Assembly (NCBI RefSeq): GCF_021129175.1
Contig: NZ_JAJOHV010000012.1
Span: 62,001-126,000, forward strand
Direction of reading: 5' to 3'
Length of the DNA: 64,000 nt
Source of the DNA: Chromobacterium piscinae
GTDB taxonomy: Bacteria > Pseudomonadota > Gammaproteobacteria > Burkholderiales > Chromobacteriaceae
Within the stretch, counting starts at the first letter, position 1. Every line of letters starts with the position of its first letter. Of the stretch, positions 49,262-59,009 are shown piece after piece. Under the pieces are notes generated by a model. That model worked only from the letters and a program-made list of their open reading frames with translations. It had not been told where the DNA came from and ran no database searches. The position numbers were made by a program, and so were the translations under genes.

Positions 49262-49906
49262 ATGTCGGTCTTCCTCCCCAGCGGCAGCACGCTGCAGATC
49301 GCCAGCGCCTACGGCCCGGCGAAAGCCATCACCGCGCTCAGCAACGCCAATCCGGCCGTAGCCAGCGCCGCCGCGCACGGCTTCGCCGCCAGCGACATCA
49401 TCGAACTGACCAGCGGCTGGGCTCGCCTCAACAACCGCATCGCCCGCGTCGGCGCTGCTCCGGTAGCCGACTCGTTCAAGATCGACGGCATGGATACCAG
49501 CGATACCAAGCTGTTCGGCGCCGGCCTGGGCATGGGCAGCGCCCGGGCCATCACCGGCTGGACGCCGATGCCCCAGGTACTCGACTTCAATACCAGCGGC
49601 GGCGAGGCGAAGTTCGCCACGTTCCAGTTCCTGGAGTCCGACGAAGAGCAGCAGATCCCGAACGGCAGGTCAGCCATGTCGATTGCCCTGAAAATGGCCG
49701 ATGACCCGTCCCTGCCCTGCTACCCCGTGCTGCGCGCCGCCGACGCCAGCCGCAAACCCACTGCCATCATGCTCAGTCTGCCCAATGGAGGCAGCGTGCT
49801 CTACAACTGCTACGTCTCGTTCAACGAGACCCCTGAGCTGTCGCAGAACAGCGTGATGGCGGTAAAAGTCACCCTCTCGCTGCTCGGCAAGGCCACCCGC
49901 TACTAA
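49262..49906 (+). CDS. major tail tube protein
   Basis: 214 residues, size and place of a siphophage tube subunit. MSVFLPSGSTLQIASAYGPA, then VLDFNTSGGEAKFATFQFLE and SMSIALKMADDPSLPC-like segment (here AMSIALKMADDPSLP), ending VMAVKVTLSLLGKATRY. AAAGGA precedes ATG 49262. It directly precedes the tail chaperone pair. Confidence 0.8.
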   Translation: MSVFLPSGSTLQIASAYGPAKAITALSNANPAVASAAAHGFAASDIIELTSGWARLNNRIARVGAAPVADSFKIDGMDTSDTKLFGAGLGMGSARAITGWTPMPQVLDFNTSGGEAKFATFQFLESDEEQQIPNGRSAMSIALKMADDPSLPCYPVLRAADASRKPTAIMLSLPNGGSVLYNCYVSFNETPELSQNSVMAVKVTLSLLGKATRY

Positions 49907-49929
49907 TCAACCACGCATAGGAAACGACC

Positions 49930-50241
49930 ATGGCAAAACTCACCCTGGGCGCCGCGCCCACCTTCCCCGCCTCCGTTTCAATCCCGCAGCCCGGCGGCGC
50001 TGGCGCGGAGGTGGTGCTCACCTTCAAACATCACACCAGAACCGAGCTGCGCAGTCTGGCCGAGAAGCTGGATGCCACGCCGGATCTCGAACTGGTCCAG
50101 CAAATCGCCACCGGTTGGGATCTGGTGGACGCGTGGACGCCCGACAACGTGCGCCAGCTGCTGGAGAACCACCACGGCGCCGCGCTGGCCATCTGGAATA
50201 CCTACGTTCGCGAGCTGACGGGCCTCCGCGAAAAAAACTGA
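49930..50241 (+). CDS. tail assembly chaperone, short form (G-like)
   Basis: 103 residues. The central LRSLAEKLDATPDLELVQQI helix and the WDLVDAWTPDNVRQLLENHH segment match the G-type tail chaperones that coat the tape measure protein during tail assembly. Its last codons contain the slippery A AAA AAC and are followed at once by TGA, so most ribosomes end here. Confidence 0.85.
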   Translation: MAKLTLGAAPTFPASVSIPQPGGAGAEVVLTFKHHTRTELRSLAEKLDATPDLELVQQIATGWDLVDAWTPDNVRQLLENHHGAALAIWNTYVRELTGLREKN

Positions 50242-50546
50242 TTGCCGCCGCGCGCGCCATGTATGAGCGCCAGCCCGACGCCGCCCAATTGGAGGCGTTC
50301 GGGCTGACCGCTGCAGATCTGGGTCAGCAGCAGGATGTGGATGTCTGGCCAGACAACTGGCAGGCCGTCCAACTGCTCAACCGCATGAGCACGCAGTGGC
50401 GGGTAGGTTTTGGCGGCGCGGTGGGCCTGGATTACAACGTGCTGTACCGGATGATGGACCGGCTAGGGCTGAACCCGGAAGGGTTCGATCAGATGGAAGC
50501 CGACTTGCAAGTGATGGAAGCGGCGGTACTTGAGCTGATGCAGTAA
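49930..50546 (+). CDS. tail assembly chaperone, frameshift form (GT-like)
   Basis: A -1 slip on the heptamer at 50232-50238 joins the short chaperone to a second open frame (LIAAARAMYERQPDAAQL, WRVGFGGAVGLDYNVLYRMM, ending EAAVLELMQ), about 205 residues in all. The second frame has no ribosome site and no start of its own near the junction. This is the conserved G/GT arrangement of long-tailed phages; the T part recruits the tube or tape measure. Confidence 0.85.
50232..50238 (+). promoter_or_regulatory. programmed -1 frameshift site
   Basis: A AAA AAC in the zero frame, followed by TGA one base after the heptamer. Slipping gives AAA AAA CTG ATT and opens the second frame. Confidence 0.85.
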
Positions 50547-50566
50547 ACGTAAGCGAGGATGGGGGC

Positions 50567-53446
50567 ATGTCAAACGAACAAATCGGCCGCGGCATCCTCG
50601 AATTTGAGGTCCGGGAAACGGGGGCGACTGCGTCTATCGCCAAGATCGACCAAGCATTGGGTGGTCTGGAAAGGACTACCGAGCAAGCGTCAAAGGCGGT
50701 CGAGTCTACCGGCAAAAGCCTGGCCAGTCTCAAAGAGGCAGCTCAGCCGGCTGAGGTGGCCGGCGCCAAGGTGCAGCAGATTGGCCAGGGTGGCGACGCC
50801 GCGGCGCGCAAGATGGAAGCGGCCACCCGCAACATGATCAGCGCGATCCAGCGCACCACGGTCAGCATGGAAGTGGGCAGCAAGGCCAGCTCCGACTATT
50901 TCCGTATGCTGGCTGGCCAGCGCGGCCTGGATGTGGCTCAGCTGGAGCCTTATCTCCAGCAGTTGGACTTGGTCGCCGCCCGTCAAAAAAATGCAGGCAT
51001 CAGCGCCGGACAGCTTTCCAACGCCATGCGGATGCTGCCGGCGCAGTTCACCGACATCGCGGTTTCACTGGCCGGCGGCCAAAGTCCGATGATGGTTTTT
51101 ATGCAGCAGGGCGGGCAGATCAAGGATATGTTTGGAAGTGCCGGCGAAGCAGTCAAGGCTATGGGGTCGTACGTTCTCGGTCTGATAAATCCATTCACCA
51201 TTGCCACTGCAACAGTTGCCGCGTTCAGCTATGCAGCCTACGCAGGTCATAAAGAGACGCGCCAGCTTGCCATGACGCTTGCCATGACGAGCAATGCCGC
51301 GGGCCTGACTGCAGAGTCTTTTCGCTCAATGGCAGAGACGGTTGCCATGTCATCAAATACCAGCTTGGGGTCCAGCCGTGAAACCATGATGGCGCTGATT
51401 GGCAGCGGCAAACTGGCCGGTGAAACGCTGAAAAATATTGCTACCTCCGCCCAGGCATACGCAGAAGCCACCGGAGAGAAAGGTACCAAGGCAGCCAAAG
51501 ACTTTGAAGAGGCCATCAGCGGCGATGTAAAGAAGCTGGCTGAAATGAATGAAAGATTCGGTTTCCTGACCGCTGCGCAGTTCGAACATATTGCCGCTCT
51601 GAAAGAAGCCGGCCGTGAAGAGCAAGCCAAGTACGACGCATCGGTGATCATTTCCCAGCACTTCGCTGAAGTGTCACTGCAAAGCCTTGGTGTAATTGAA
51701 AAAGCTTGGGTTTCCCTAATCAATAAAGTAGGCAGCTATTGGGATGCCGTAAAGAGCATTGGTCGCACGCCGGAGCTGGGCGATAACCTGAAGCTCGTCA
51801 ACGACGAAATCGCCCACCTGGAGAGCGAGAGCAAAGGGAACAAGTACTGGGCGTCATTCAACAAAGAGAGGCTGCAGGAGCTGTACAACCAACGGGCCGG
51901 TTTGGAGTCCGACATTCGCATGTTGCAAGTCAATGCGGCAAAGGAGTCGGAGCAACAGGCCGTCCAAAAGGCAGGCACCCAGGCCAACATGGAGCTGGAG
52001 AAAAAGCTCGACACGCTTCGCACTGGCAAGGAAAAGATCAAGCACGAGCTGGAAGAACTGGACAGGCTGGTCACCTCTGCCCGTGCTGCCGGTTTAGGCA
52101 ACAAATACGATGACGCCACTGTCGCCAAAATGCGCCAGGACATCATCAAAAAATACAGCGACAAGCCCCGCAAGGAATCGCCCTATGGCAAGCAGGAGGA
52201 CCGCGAAATCGCCGACCTGCAGTCACGTATCGCCGCCGAAAATCAGATCGCCGAGGCTATGGGGAAAAACGGCGCCGCCTACGACAAGATGACCGAAGGT
52301 GCCAAGCTGGCGCTGAAGTTCCGCTATCAGGAAAGCGTGGCCACCACTGAGGCGGCAAAGGCCAATCTGCGATTGCGCGCCAGCCTGGCCGACGAGCTCG
52401 GCCAGCGGCAAGAGCTGACCGCCGCGTTGAAGGACCGGATCAGCGTCCAGAAAAGCCTGGACGAGGCCGACCAGCGCCGCATCGGCGAAATGCAGCTACA
52501 GCGCGAGGACATGGCCAAGCAGTTGGAATTCCTGACGCTATCAGCCGGTCAGCGCGACCGCGCCCAGGCGCAGTGGGCGGCGGAGCTGGAAACCAAGCGT
52601 TTGTTGCTGGACCTGCAGATCAAGCTGAACCAAGCCAAGGCAGATGAGGCTGCAGCATCCACGCCAGCGGCCAAAGGCGCACGCGGGGAAATCGTCACCC
52701 GGATTGAGCAAGAGATTGAAAGCGTGAAGACCACCGGCGCTCAAAAAGCGGCAGATGCCGTCAAAGCGGTTGACGACAAGATGTCCATGGCCGGCAATTG
52801 GACGGTTGGCGCCAGGCTGGCATTGGATAGCTACGCAGACCGCGCCAGAGATGTTGCGTCGCAGACCCAGGCGGCATTCAGCAATGCCTTCGATAGTATG
52901 GAAAACTCGCTTACTCAATTCGTTATGACGGGGAAGTTGAATTTCAAAGACCTGGCAAACAGCATCATCGAAGACATGATCCGTATCCAGATCCGTCAGA
53001 GTATCACCGGCCCTCTTGCGAAAGCACTGCCGAGCATGTTCGCCTCTGTTTTCCAAGAAAAAGGCGGTGCTTGGTCTGGTGGTGTCCAGATGTTCGCGAA
53101 TGGCGCGGCGTTTACAAACTCCATCGTCTCCCGGCCAACCGCGTTTGCGCATGGGGCCGGATTAGGTGTAATGGGTGAGGCTGGGCCAGAGGCGATCATG
53201 CCGCTGACGCGCGACGGATCTGGCAGGCTGGGCGTGCGCTCGGCTGGCGGCGGCGCGCCATCGGTGGATGTGCAGGTCAACGTGATCAACCAGAGCAGCC
53301 AGCCGCTGCAGGCCCAGCAGCAGGGGAAGCCGCGATTCGATCAGTTCGGCAATGCGATCGTCGATTTGATCGTGACCGACATGCGCCGCGGCGGGCCGAT
53401 CTCATCTACGATGGAACACGCCTACGGCCTGCGCCGAGGGGGATAA
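50567..53446 (+). CDS. tail tape measure protein
   Basis: 959 residues, the longest helical protein of the phage and the expected length ruler. Coiled-coil N-terminus (STGKSLASLKEAAQPAEVAG), a conserved MRMLPAQFTDIAVSLAGGQS block followed by MMVFMQQGGQIKDMFG, hydrophobic helix VLGLINPFTIATATVAAFSY, long charged repeats at 400-740, then the C-terminal GLGVMGEAGPEAIMPLTRDG typical of lambda H-like proteins. It sits between the chaperones and minor tail genes. Confidence 0.95.
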   Translation: MSNEQIGRGILEFEVRETGATASIAKIDQALGGLERTTEQASKAVESTGKSLASLKEAAQPAEVAGAKVQQIGQGGDAAARKMEAATRNMISAIQRTTVSMEVGSKASSDYFRMLAGQRGLDVAQLEPYLQQLDLVAARQKNAGISAGQLSNAMRMLPAQFTDIAVSLAGGQSPMMVFMQQGGQIKDMFGSAGEAVKAMGSYVLGLINPFTIATATVAAFSYAAYAGHKETRQLAMTLAMTSNAAGLTAESFRSMAETVAMSSNTSLGSSRETMMALIGSGKLAGETLKNIATSAQAYAEATGEKGTKAAKDFEEAISGDVKKLAEMNERFGFLTAAQFEHIAALKEAGREEQAKYDASVIISQHFAEVSLQSLGVIEKAWVSLINKVGSYWDAVKSIGRTPELGDNLKLVNDEIAHLESESKGNKYWASFNKERLQELYNQRAGLESDIRMLQVNAAKESEQQAVQKAGTQANMELEKKLDTLRTGKEKIKHELEELDRLVTSARAAGLGNKYDDATVAKMRQDIIKKYSDKPRKESPYGKQEDREIADLQSRIAAENQIAEAMGKNGAAYDKMTEGAKLALKFRYQESVATTEAAKANLRLRASLADELGQRQELTAALKDRISVQKSLDEADQRRIGEMQLQREDMAKQLEFLTLSAGQRDRAQAQWAAELETKRLLLDLQIKLNQAKADEAAASTPAAKGARGEIVTRIEQEIESVKTTGAQKAADAVKAVDDKMSMAGNWTVGARLALDSYADRARDVASQTQAAFSNAFDSMENSLTQFVMTGKLNFKDLANSIIEDMIRIQIRQSITGPLAKALPSMFASVFQEKGGAWSGGVQMFANGAAFTNSIVSRPTAFAHGAGLGVMGEAGPEAIMPLTRDGSGRLGVRSAGGGAPSVDVQVNVINQSSQPLQAQQQGKPRFDQFGNAIVDLIVTDMRRGGPISSTMEHAYGLRRGG

Positions 53447-53455
53447 GGAGAACGC

Positions 53456-53803
53456 ATGGTCACCCCTGCCCTTCCTTCGTTTGTACTGATCGATCTTGAC
53501 GGCTACAGCGAGAAATCGGACTACGGCCTGCAAAGGTCTTCGATGGACGGCGGCATGCCGAAACAGCGGGCCCGGTGGTCTCTCCCCATCGTCAGCCGCA
53601 GCGTCACGCTGCTGATTGGTGGAACTGGCAACCGCGTGATATTCGACAGCTGGTATGGCGCGGACCTTCACGGCGGCGCCGACTGGTTCACGGTGACGCT
53701 GTTCGGCAAGCCGCTGCGCGCCCGATTCACCGAGCCACTGACGTTTCGGCCGGCCGGTCCGGATGCATGGACAGCGTCTGCCACCATCGAGACCATCGGG
53801 TAG
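53456..53803 (+). CDS. minor tail protein, M-like
   Basis: 115 residues. SYSEKSDYGLQRSSMDGG-type start (DGYSEKSDYGLQRSSMDGG) and RARWSLPIVSRSVTLLIGGT, then DWFTVTLFGKPLRARFTEPL. Size and location match the tail-tip protein M group of lambdoid phages. Ends before a short AT-rich insert. Confidence 0.75.
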   Translation: MVTPALPSFVLIDLDGYSEKSDYGLQRSSMDGGMPKQRARWSLPIVSRSVTLLIGGTGNRVIFDSWYGADLHGGADWFTVTLFGKPLRARFTEPLTFRPAGPDAWTASATIETIG

Positions 53804-53878
53804 CGGAAATCCCACAGGAGGAACGCACATCAGTTGGTAAGGAAAATGTGCTCACAAACCATATAAGGATTGTGACGC

Positions 53879-54025
53879 ATGAAAACTATTAGTGATATTG
53901 CATGGCTCATGATTATCGTTAATCAAATGAGCCCCGATGCTAGACAGGATGGAATTTTGATCTTGGCCTTATGTTGCATTTTGGCTTTGATCTACGCCCT
54001 CATCCTGCTAATTAGACATAGATAA
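53879..54025 (+). CDS. 48-residue membrane peptide
   Basis: MKTISDIAWLMIIVNQMSPD, then ILILALCCILALIYALILLI, one strong membrane helix. Clearly AT-richer than the tail genes on both sides, so probably an inserted small gene. A weak AAGGA lies upstream. Confidence 0.45.
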   Translation: MKTISDIAWLMIIVNQMSPDARQDGILILALCCILALIYALILLIRHR

Positions 54026-54067
54026 TCGAACCCGCCATTGGCGGGTTTCTGCTTTCTGGAGGGCCGA

Positions 54068-54544
54068 ATGGCCAGAGCCTATTCCCAACACGCCCGCGAG
54101 CAGCTCAACGCGACCAGTGCGGACGACATCCTGCTGACGTTGCTGGAAATCCGCCACCCGCTGCTGGCGGTGCCGGTCCGGATCGTGGGCGACACGCAGA
54201 ACATCGTCGTCGCCGGCGATGAATACACGGCCTGCGCGTTCGACCTCACGCTGCCGGATGACTCAGACAACCAGCTGCCGCAGGCGCGGCTGGAGATCGA
54301 CAACATCGGCCGCGAGCTGACGCAATGGCTGGAGCAGTCCGGGGGCGGCGTAGGTGCCACCTGCCGCATCCTGCATGTGATGCGTTCGACGCCTGGCGTG
54401 ATCGAATTCGACATCACGATCGACATGAGCGGGCTGGCGATGGACCGGCAGAAGATCGGCGCCACACTCGGCTACGCCGACCTGCTCAATCAACCTGCCG
54501 TCACCCGCTACTACACGCCGGACACCGCGCCGGCACTGTTCTGA
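54068..54544 (+). CDS. DUF1833 tail protein, L-like
   Basis: 158 residues. LLTLLEIRHPLLAVPVRIVG, YTACAFDLTLPDDSDNQLPQ and RLEIDNIGRELTQWLEQS match DUF1833 tail-tip proteins. GGAGG precedes ATG 54068. Confidence 0.88.
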   Translation: MARAYSQHAREQLNATSADDILLTLLEIRHPLLAVPVRIVGDTQNIVVAGDEYTACAFDLTLPDDSDNQLPQARLEIDNIGRELTQWLEQSGGGVGATCRILHVMRSTPGVIEFDITIDMSGLAMDRQKIGATLGYADLLNQPAVTRYYTPDTAPALF

Positions 54545-54559
54545 TTCTGAGGTTTCCCT

Positions 54560-54943
54560 ATGCATTGGTCTGATTGCTATGTCGGCCGCGACTACGAGCC
54601 CGGCACGGCCGACTGCGCCGTGCTGGCCTGCGACGTTGCGCGCGAGGTGCTGGGTGTGGATATCCAGCTGCCGGGCGCTCGCCGCGACGGGCCGTTCGGC
54701 CGCAATGCGCAGATCCAGCAGCACCAGAGCGAGTTCGCCCGACGCATTGATGCGCCGGTAGATGCCCAACCGGTGCTGCTAATTGCGCGCGGCCGCGCCC
54801 AGCACATCGGCGTGATGTGCCAGCTGGCCGGCGAGTGGTGGGTATTGCATGCAGATGAGGCCGCCGGGTTCGTGTTGCGCCAGCGCCTGCGCGACATAGC
54901 ACGCCATGGCTACACCGTGGAGGGATTTTACGAATGGCTGTGA
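54560..54943 (+). CDS. NlpC/P60-like tail peptidase, K-like
   Basis: 127 residues. EPGTADCAVLACDVAREVLG (Cys 19 as nucleophile) and RAQHIGVMCQLAGEWWVLHA (catalytic His) give a short NlpC/P60 fold as in lambda K relatives. It may cut peptidoglycan during DNA entry. Its stop overlaps the next gene. Confidence 0.8.
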   Translation: MHWSDCYVGRDYEPGTADCAVLACDVAREVLGVDIQLPGARRDGPFGRNAQIQQHQSEFARRIDAPVDAQPVLLIARGRAQHIGVMCQLAGEWWVLHADEAAGFVLRQRLRDIARHGYTVEGFYEWL

Positions 54944-57900
54944 AACGTCCGACCCTGGTGCATTCGCCGCACCCGCTGACCGCAGCCGGCCGGCAAGTGA
55001 TCTACGAGGCGCATCGCCGCAATGAAACGCTGGGCGGCTACCTGCGCCGGCTGCGGATCGAGGTCGACCGCGGGCCGCTGGCGGTGTGCGTCAACGGCAG
55101 GCCGCTGCCGAACTGGCAATGCTACCGCCTGCGCCGCGGCGATTTTGTCGAGGTGCGCGCCGTGGTCGCCGGCGGCGGTGGCGGCGCAGGCAAAGTCCTT
55201 CGAACAGTGGCCATGGTTGCAGTGATGGTTGCGGCAGCCTACGTGGCCGGCCCAGCTGGCACTTTCTTCGGCTCTCAATTCGCAGGCTCCGCCGCCGGCG
55301 CTGCGGTGATGATCGGCGGGTCGATGCTGGTCAACGCGCTGCTGCCGCCGCCGATGCCGGACATCGCCGGCGCCGGCGGCCGCGGCGACAGCAACATCAG
55401 CCAGAACTACGCACTGTCCGGCGCACGCAACCGCGCCCGCACCTACGCGCCGATGCCGCTGGTGATCGGCCAGCGCCGGTTCGTGCCGGATGCCGGCGGC
55501 AACCCGTTCACGGAGTTTGCCGGCCAGGATCAATATCTGTATCAGGTCTATCATTTCGGCCTGCAGCCTGACCTGCAACTTACGGACTACCGCATCGGCA
55601 ACACCCCGATCGGCGTCTACCAGGGCGTCGAACTGATCTCCGCGGGCGGTGATGGCCGACTGCCGGGCGTGTTCGCCAACGTCGATACCGACACCGGCCG
55701 CGAGGTCAAAAATTCGGACGGCTGGGTGGTGCGCCAGCTAGCGCGCGATACCGTCGGCATCGGCATGGATCTGCAGGGCGTGGCTTACTACGCCAACGAC
55801 CGCGGCGGCATGGACTGGCGCAACGTCGATACCGAGATTCAGTTTCGTAGTGTGCCGGATGGGAAATGGCAGCCCTACGGCGGCGATCAATATGGCAAAT
55901 ACCGGCTGACCGGCAACAGCATCACGCCGGTTCGTCAGACGCTGCGGCAGGACCTGCCGTCGGCGCAGTATGAGATCCGCGTCCGCAAAACCAGCGGCGA
56001 CATCAGCAGCTCGCGCGAGCGCAACGATTTCGCGCTGGCTGGGCTGCGCGCCTACCGGCAGGACACGACCAACTACACCGGCCAGCGGCGCGTCGGGCTC
56101 AAAATCCGCGCCAGCAGCCAGCTGAACGGCGCCGTCGACGAGTTGTCGGCGATGGCTGTGGCCAGTTGCCCGGTGTGGACCGGCAGCGGCTGGGCGACAC
56201 AGGCCACGACAAACCCGGCATGGTGGTATTTGTGGTTCGCCCGCGGTGGTTTCGATGCTCAGGGCCGGCGGATGTACGGCGCCGGGCTGCCGGACGCGCG
56301 CATCGACATCGATGCGATAAAAGTTTGGGCCGCCTGGTGTGACGCCAAAAAACTGAGCGTCGGCCTGGTGCTGGACCGAGCCTATAGCATCGCCGACGTG
56401 CTGACGATGATTGCCCGCTGCGGCCGCGCGCGCTACACCTGGCAGACAGGCAAACTCGGGGTGATTTGGGACGCGGCGGACCTCCCGGTGGTGGCGGTAT
56501 TCGGCCCGGCCAACATCCGCGCCGGCTCGTTCCGGATCGAGTACACCACGGAACAGACTGCCGACGAGGTGGTGGTAAATTTCAGCAACCCGGCGAAGGG
56601 GTTTGAACTCGACCAGGTGCGGGTATCTGTTCCCGGCGTCATCGCGCCGACCAATCCCGTGACGCTGGATTTCGTCGGCTGTTGCGACGTCAGCATGGCC
56701 GGCCGCGAGGCTAATCTGATCGCCGCCTCCCAGCTGTATCACCGCCGGCGCGTCAGCTGGGAAACCGATTTCGAGGGCCTGGTGGCGACGCGCGGCGACG
56801 TGGTGCTGCTGAGCCACGATCTGGCCAGCTGGGCATACTCCGGCCGTCTGCTCGCCGGCAGCCGCGGCCAGCTGCAGCTGGACCGTGCCGTGCCGCTGGG
56901 CGCCAGCGGCTGGGTCGGCATCCGGTTTCCGGACGGCCGCTATGCGACCTACCGGGTCAAAACCGGCAGCGGCGAAAGCGACACGCTGCAGCTGCGCGAC
57001 CTGATCCCGGCGTCGGATGCCGGCGGCCCGCTGCCGGTGCCGGACGAGTCACCCGACAGCGTGCCGTATGACTGGATGTGGTTCTACGACAACGGCGCGC
57101 AGCCGGGCCGGCGCGTCAAAATCGTCGACGTCAAACCCAGCGGCGACGGCGTGAAATTCACGGCGATCGACGACAACCCGTCGTACTACGCCGCCGAGTC
57201 GGGCGATTTCAGCAGCGGCGGCCAGGCTCCCAGCCTGCCGTCGGCGCTGGGTTTTCTGCGGCTGTCGGAGTCCAGCCGGGTGACCGGCGACGGCCGTCGC
57301 GTCGCGGTTGTCACGGCTGTCTGGCCGCCGCTGCGCGGCGCGATCAACTACCAGCTGAAATACCGGCGCGCCGGCGGCGCGTGGCAGGCCGCCGTAGTGC
57401 CGGACACGTCGTACAGCTGGGATGCGGACCCGCAGGACCTGGAGGTGTCGGTGTCGGCGGTGTTTGCCGATGGCACGATCTCGGCGCCGGCGGTGGCCTC
57501 GCTGACCATCAAAGGGCACGCCACACCGCCGCCGGTGGCGACCGCGTTCACGGCGACCGGCGAGATGATGCAGATCACGCTGCGCTGGAGCTACCCGGAC
57601 CGGGCCGACCTGCGCGGCGCGCAGTTGTTCGCCAGCACTGATGGCAATACGTGGGTCAAACTGGCCGACATTGCCTACCCTGCCGCGGTGTACACGCACC
57701 TCGGCCTGATGGCTGGCACGGTGGTGCAGTACCAGCTGCGCATCGTCGACAGTTGGGGCAACGTCGGCGAGGCCGTCTCGGCGCGGGCAGAGGCCGTGCA
57801 CAATGTGGATCTGCTGCTGGAGCAACTGAAAAACAGCCTCACCAGCGCGCAGTTGCAGGAGTCTCTGCGGACGCCCATCGAGCAGGCCGTGGGCGTCCAA

Positions 57901-59001
57901 GGTAGCGTCAACTCGCTGATCCAGGCGCAGATGCAGCAGATACTGACGGCGGACGAGATCCGCAGCACGCAGGGCAACCACTACGCGTTCGCCAAGCGCC
58001 AGCTGTCGACGTTGGGTGACGCTATTTCGCAGGAAGCCAACGAACGGGTGCTATTGGCCGCCAAAGTAAAAGACAACGCCGCCGGGATCATAGAGGAGTC
58101 GAAATCTCGGGTGCGCGAGGATGGTGCTTTGTCGGAGCGGATCGGGACGATGCAGACCACCGTCAACGGTCATACAGCATCGTTGCAGGAGGTCAGTAGG
58201 ACGGTAGACGGCATAACGGCCGAGAAAATCATCAAGCTTAATTCGTCCGGAAAAATCGCCGGCATCGGCTTGAGGACCGACCCGAACGGCAGCGCGGTCG
58301 ATTTTCTCTGTGACCGGCTGGTGATCTCTCAACCGGATGGCAACGGCTCGCGCCAGGTGTTCATCGTCGCCAGCATCAACGGGCGGCCGGCACTGGCGAT
58401 TGCCGGCGATATGCTATCCGACGGTTCGATCATCGGTCGGAGGGTCATTGCCGACGGTTCGATCGATGCGGCACAGATCAACACCCGCGGGCTGACGATC
58501 AGGGACGCGGCTGGCAATGTCGTGGTCGACATGACGGGAATTGGCGCTGCCTACATCAAAGGCAAGCTGACGGTCGGTCAGATCGATACCGAGGGGCTGC
58601 GCATCACGCGAAACGGCAATGTCGTGGTCGACGCCAATGGCCTAGACGCGACCTATATCCGGAATTTGTCGGTGGACACGTTCCAGATTAAGGGCGAGGC
58701 GGTCAGTAAAAATGACACGAGGACAATCTCAGTCGTGCCAGGGGCGGCTCGGTTCGACATGAATTTCCCGTTCTACTGCTCGGATCGCGGAACGCTGCTC
58801 GTTTTCGCTGACGACCCGGTAACTGCAACCGCATATCTGTATGCCCGCGGCCGTAATACGCCGCTTGGCGGCCGCAGCGGGGTGCTGGTTTTGGATGTGT
58901 CCGCCGGCGAAACGGTATCTGTGGGCGTCAACATGCCGGTCCAACACCAGAGCAATACATCGGGCCAGATTCGCTACGGCGCGGTGTTGTTCCGGCGATA
59001 G
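54934..59001 (+). CDS. host specificity / central tail fibre protein, J-like with fused I-like N-terminus
   Basis: 1355 residues. The first ~100 residues (YLRRLRIEVDRGPLAVCVNG, YRLRRGDFVEVRAVVAGGGG) are the beta-grasp tail assembly I module, followed by a hydrophobic glycine-rich stretch and then the J protein core (ISQNYALSGARNRARTYAPM, PLVIGQRRFVPDAGGNPFTE). Fibronectin-III-like parts occupy about 770-1000. The last third has coiled coil plus IADGSIDAAQINTRGL-type repeats (GSIDAAQINTRGLTIRD and GQIDTEGLRITRNGN) that end in the receptor-binding tip. Determines host range. Confidence 0.93.
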   Translation: MAVKRPTLVHSPHPLTAAGRQVIYEAHRRNETLGGYLRRLRIEVDRGPLAVCVNGRPLPNWQCYRLRRGDFVEVRAVVAGGGGGAGKVLRTVAMVAVMVAAAYVAGPAGTFFGSQFAGSAAGAAVMIGGSMLVNALLPPPMPDIAGAGGRGDSNISQNYALSGARNRARTYAPMPLVIGQRRFVPDAGGNPFTEFAGQDQYLYQVYHFGLQPDLQLTDYRIGNTPIGVYQGVELISAGGDGRLPGVFANVDTDTGREVKNSDGWVVRQLARDTVGIGMDLQGVAYYANDRGGMDWRNVDTEIQFRSVPDGKWQPYGGDQYGKYRLTGNSITPVRQTLRQDLPSAQYEIRVRKTSGDISSSRERNDFALAGLRAYRQDTTNYTGQRRVGLKIRASSQLNGAVDELSAMAVASCPVWTGSGWATQATTNPAWWYLWFARGGFDAQGRRMYGAGLPDARIDIDAIKVWAAWCDAKKLSVGLVLDRAYSIADVLTMIARCGRARYTWQTGKLGVIWDAADLPVVAVFGPANIRAGSFRIEYTTEQTADEVVVNFSNPAKGFELDQVRVSVPGVIAPTNPVTLDFVGCCDVSMAGREANLIAASQLYHRRRVSWETDFEGLVATRGDVVLLSHDLASWAYSGRLLAGSRGQLQLDRAVPLGASGWVGIRFPDGRYATYRVKTGSGESDTLQLRDLIPASDAGGPLPVPDESPDSVPYDWMWFYDNGAQPGRRVKIVDVKPSGDGVKFTAIDDNPSYYAAESGDFSSGGQAPSLPSALGFLRLSESSRVTGDGRRVAVVTAVWPPLRGAINYQLKYRRAGGAWQAAVVPDTSYSWDADPQDLEVSVSAVFADGTISAPAVASLTIKGHATPPPVATAFTATGEMMQITLRWSYPDRADLRGAQLFASTDGNTWVKLADIAYPAAVYTHLGLMAGTVVQYQLRIVDSWGNVGEAVSARAEAVHNVDLLLEQLKNSLTSAQLQESLRTPIEQAVGVQGSVNSLIQAQMQQILTADEIRSTQGNHYAFAKRQLSTLGDAISQEANERVLLAAKVKDNAAGIIEESKSRVREDGALSERIGTMQTTVNGHTASLQEVSRTVDGITAEKIIKLNSSGKIAGIGLRTDPNGSAVDFLCDRLVISQPDGNGSRQVFIVASINGRPALAIAGDMLSDGSIIGRRVIADGSIDAAQINTRGLTIRDAAGNVVVDMTGIGAAYIKGKLTVGQIDTEGLRITRNGNVVVDANGLDATYIRNLSVDTFQIKGEAVSKNDTRTISVVPGAARFDMNFPFYCSDRGTLLVFADDPVTATAYLYARGRNTPLGGRSGVLVLDVSAGETVSVGVNMPVQHQSNTSGQIRYGAVLFRR

Positions 59002-59009
59002 GAGGAATC

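Noticed and set aside
55738-57981. Minus-strand frames of 359 and 310 residues opposite the J-like gene
   Set aside because: Shadows of the tail protein with Arg/Ala/His-rich composition.
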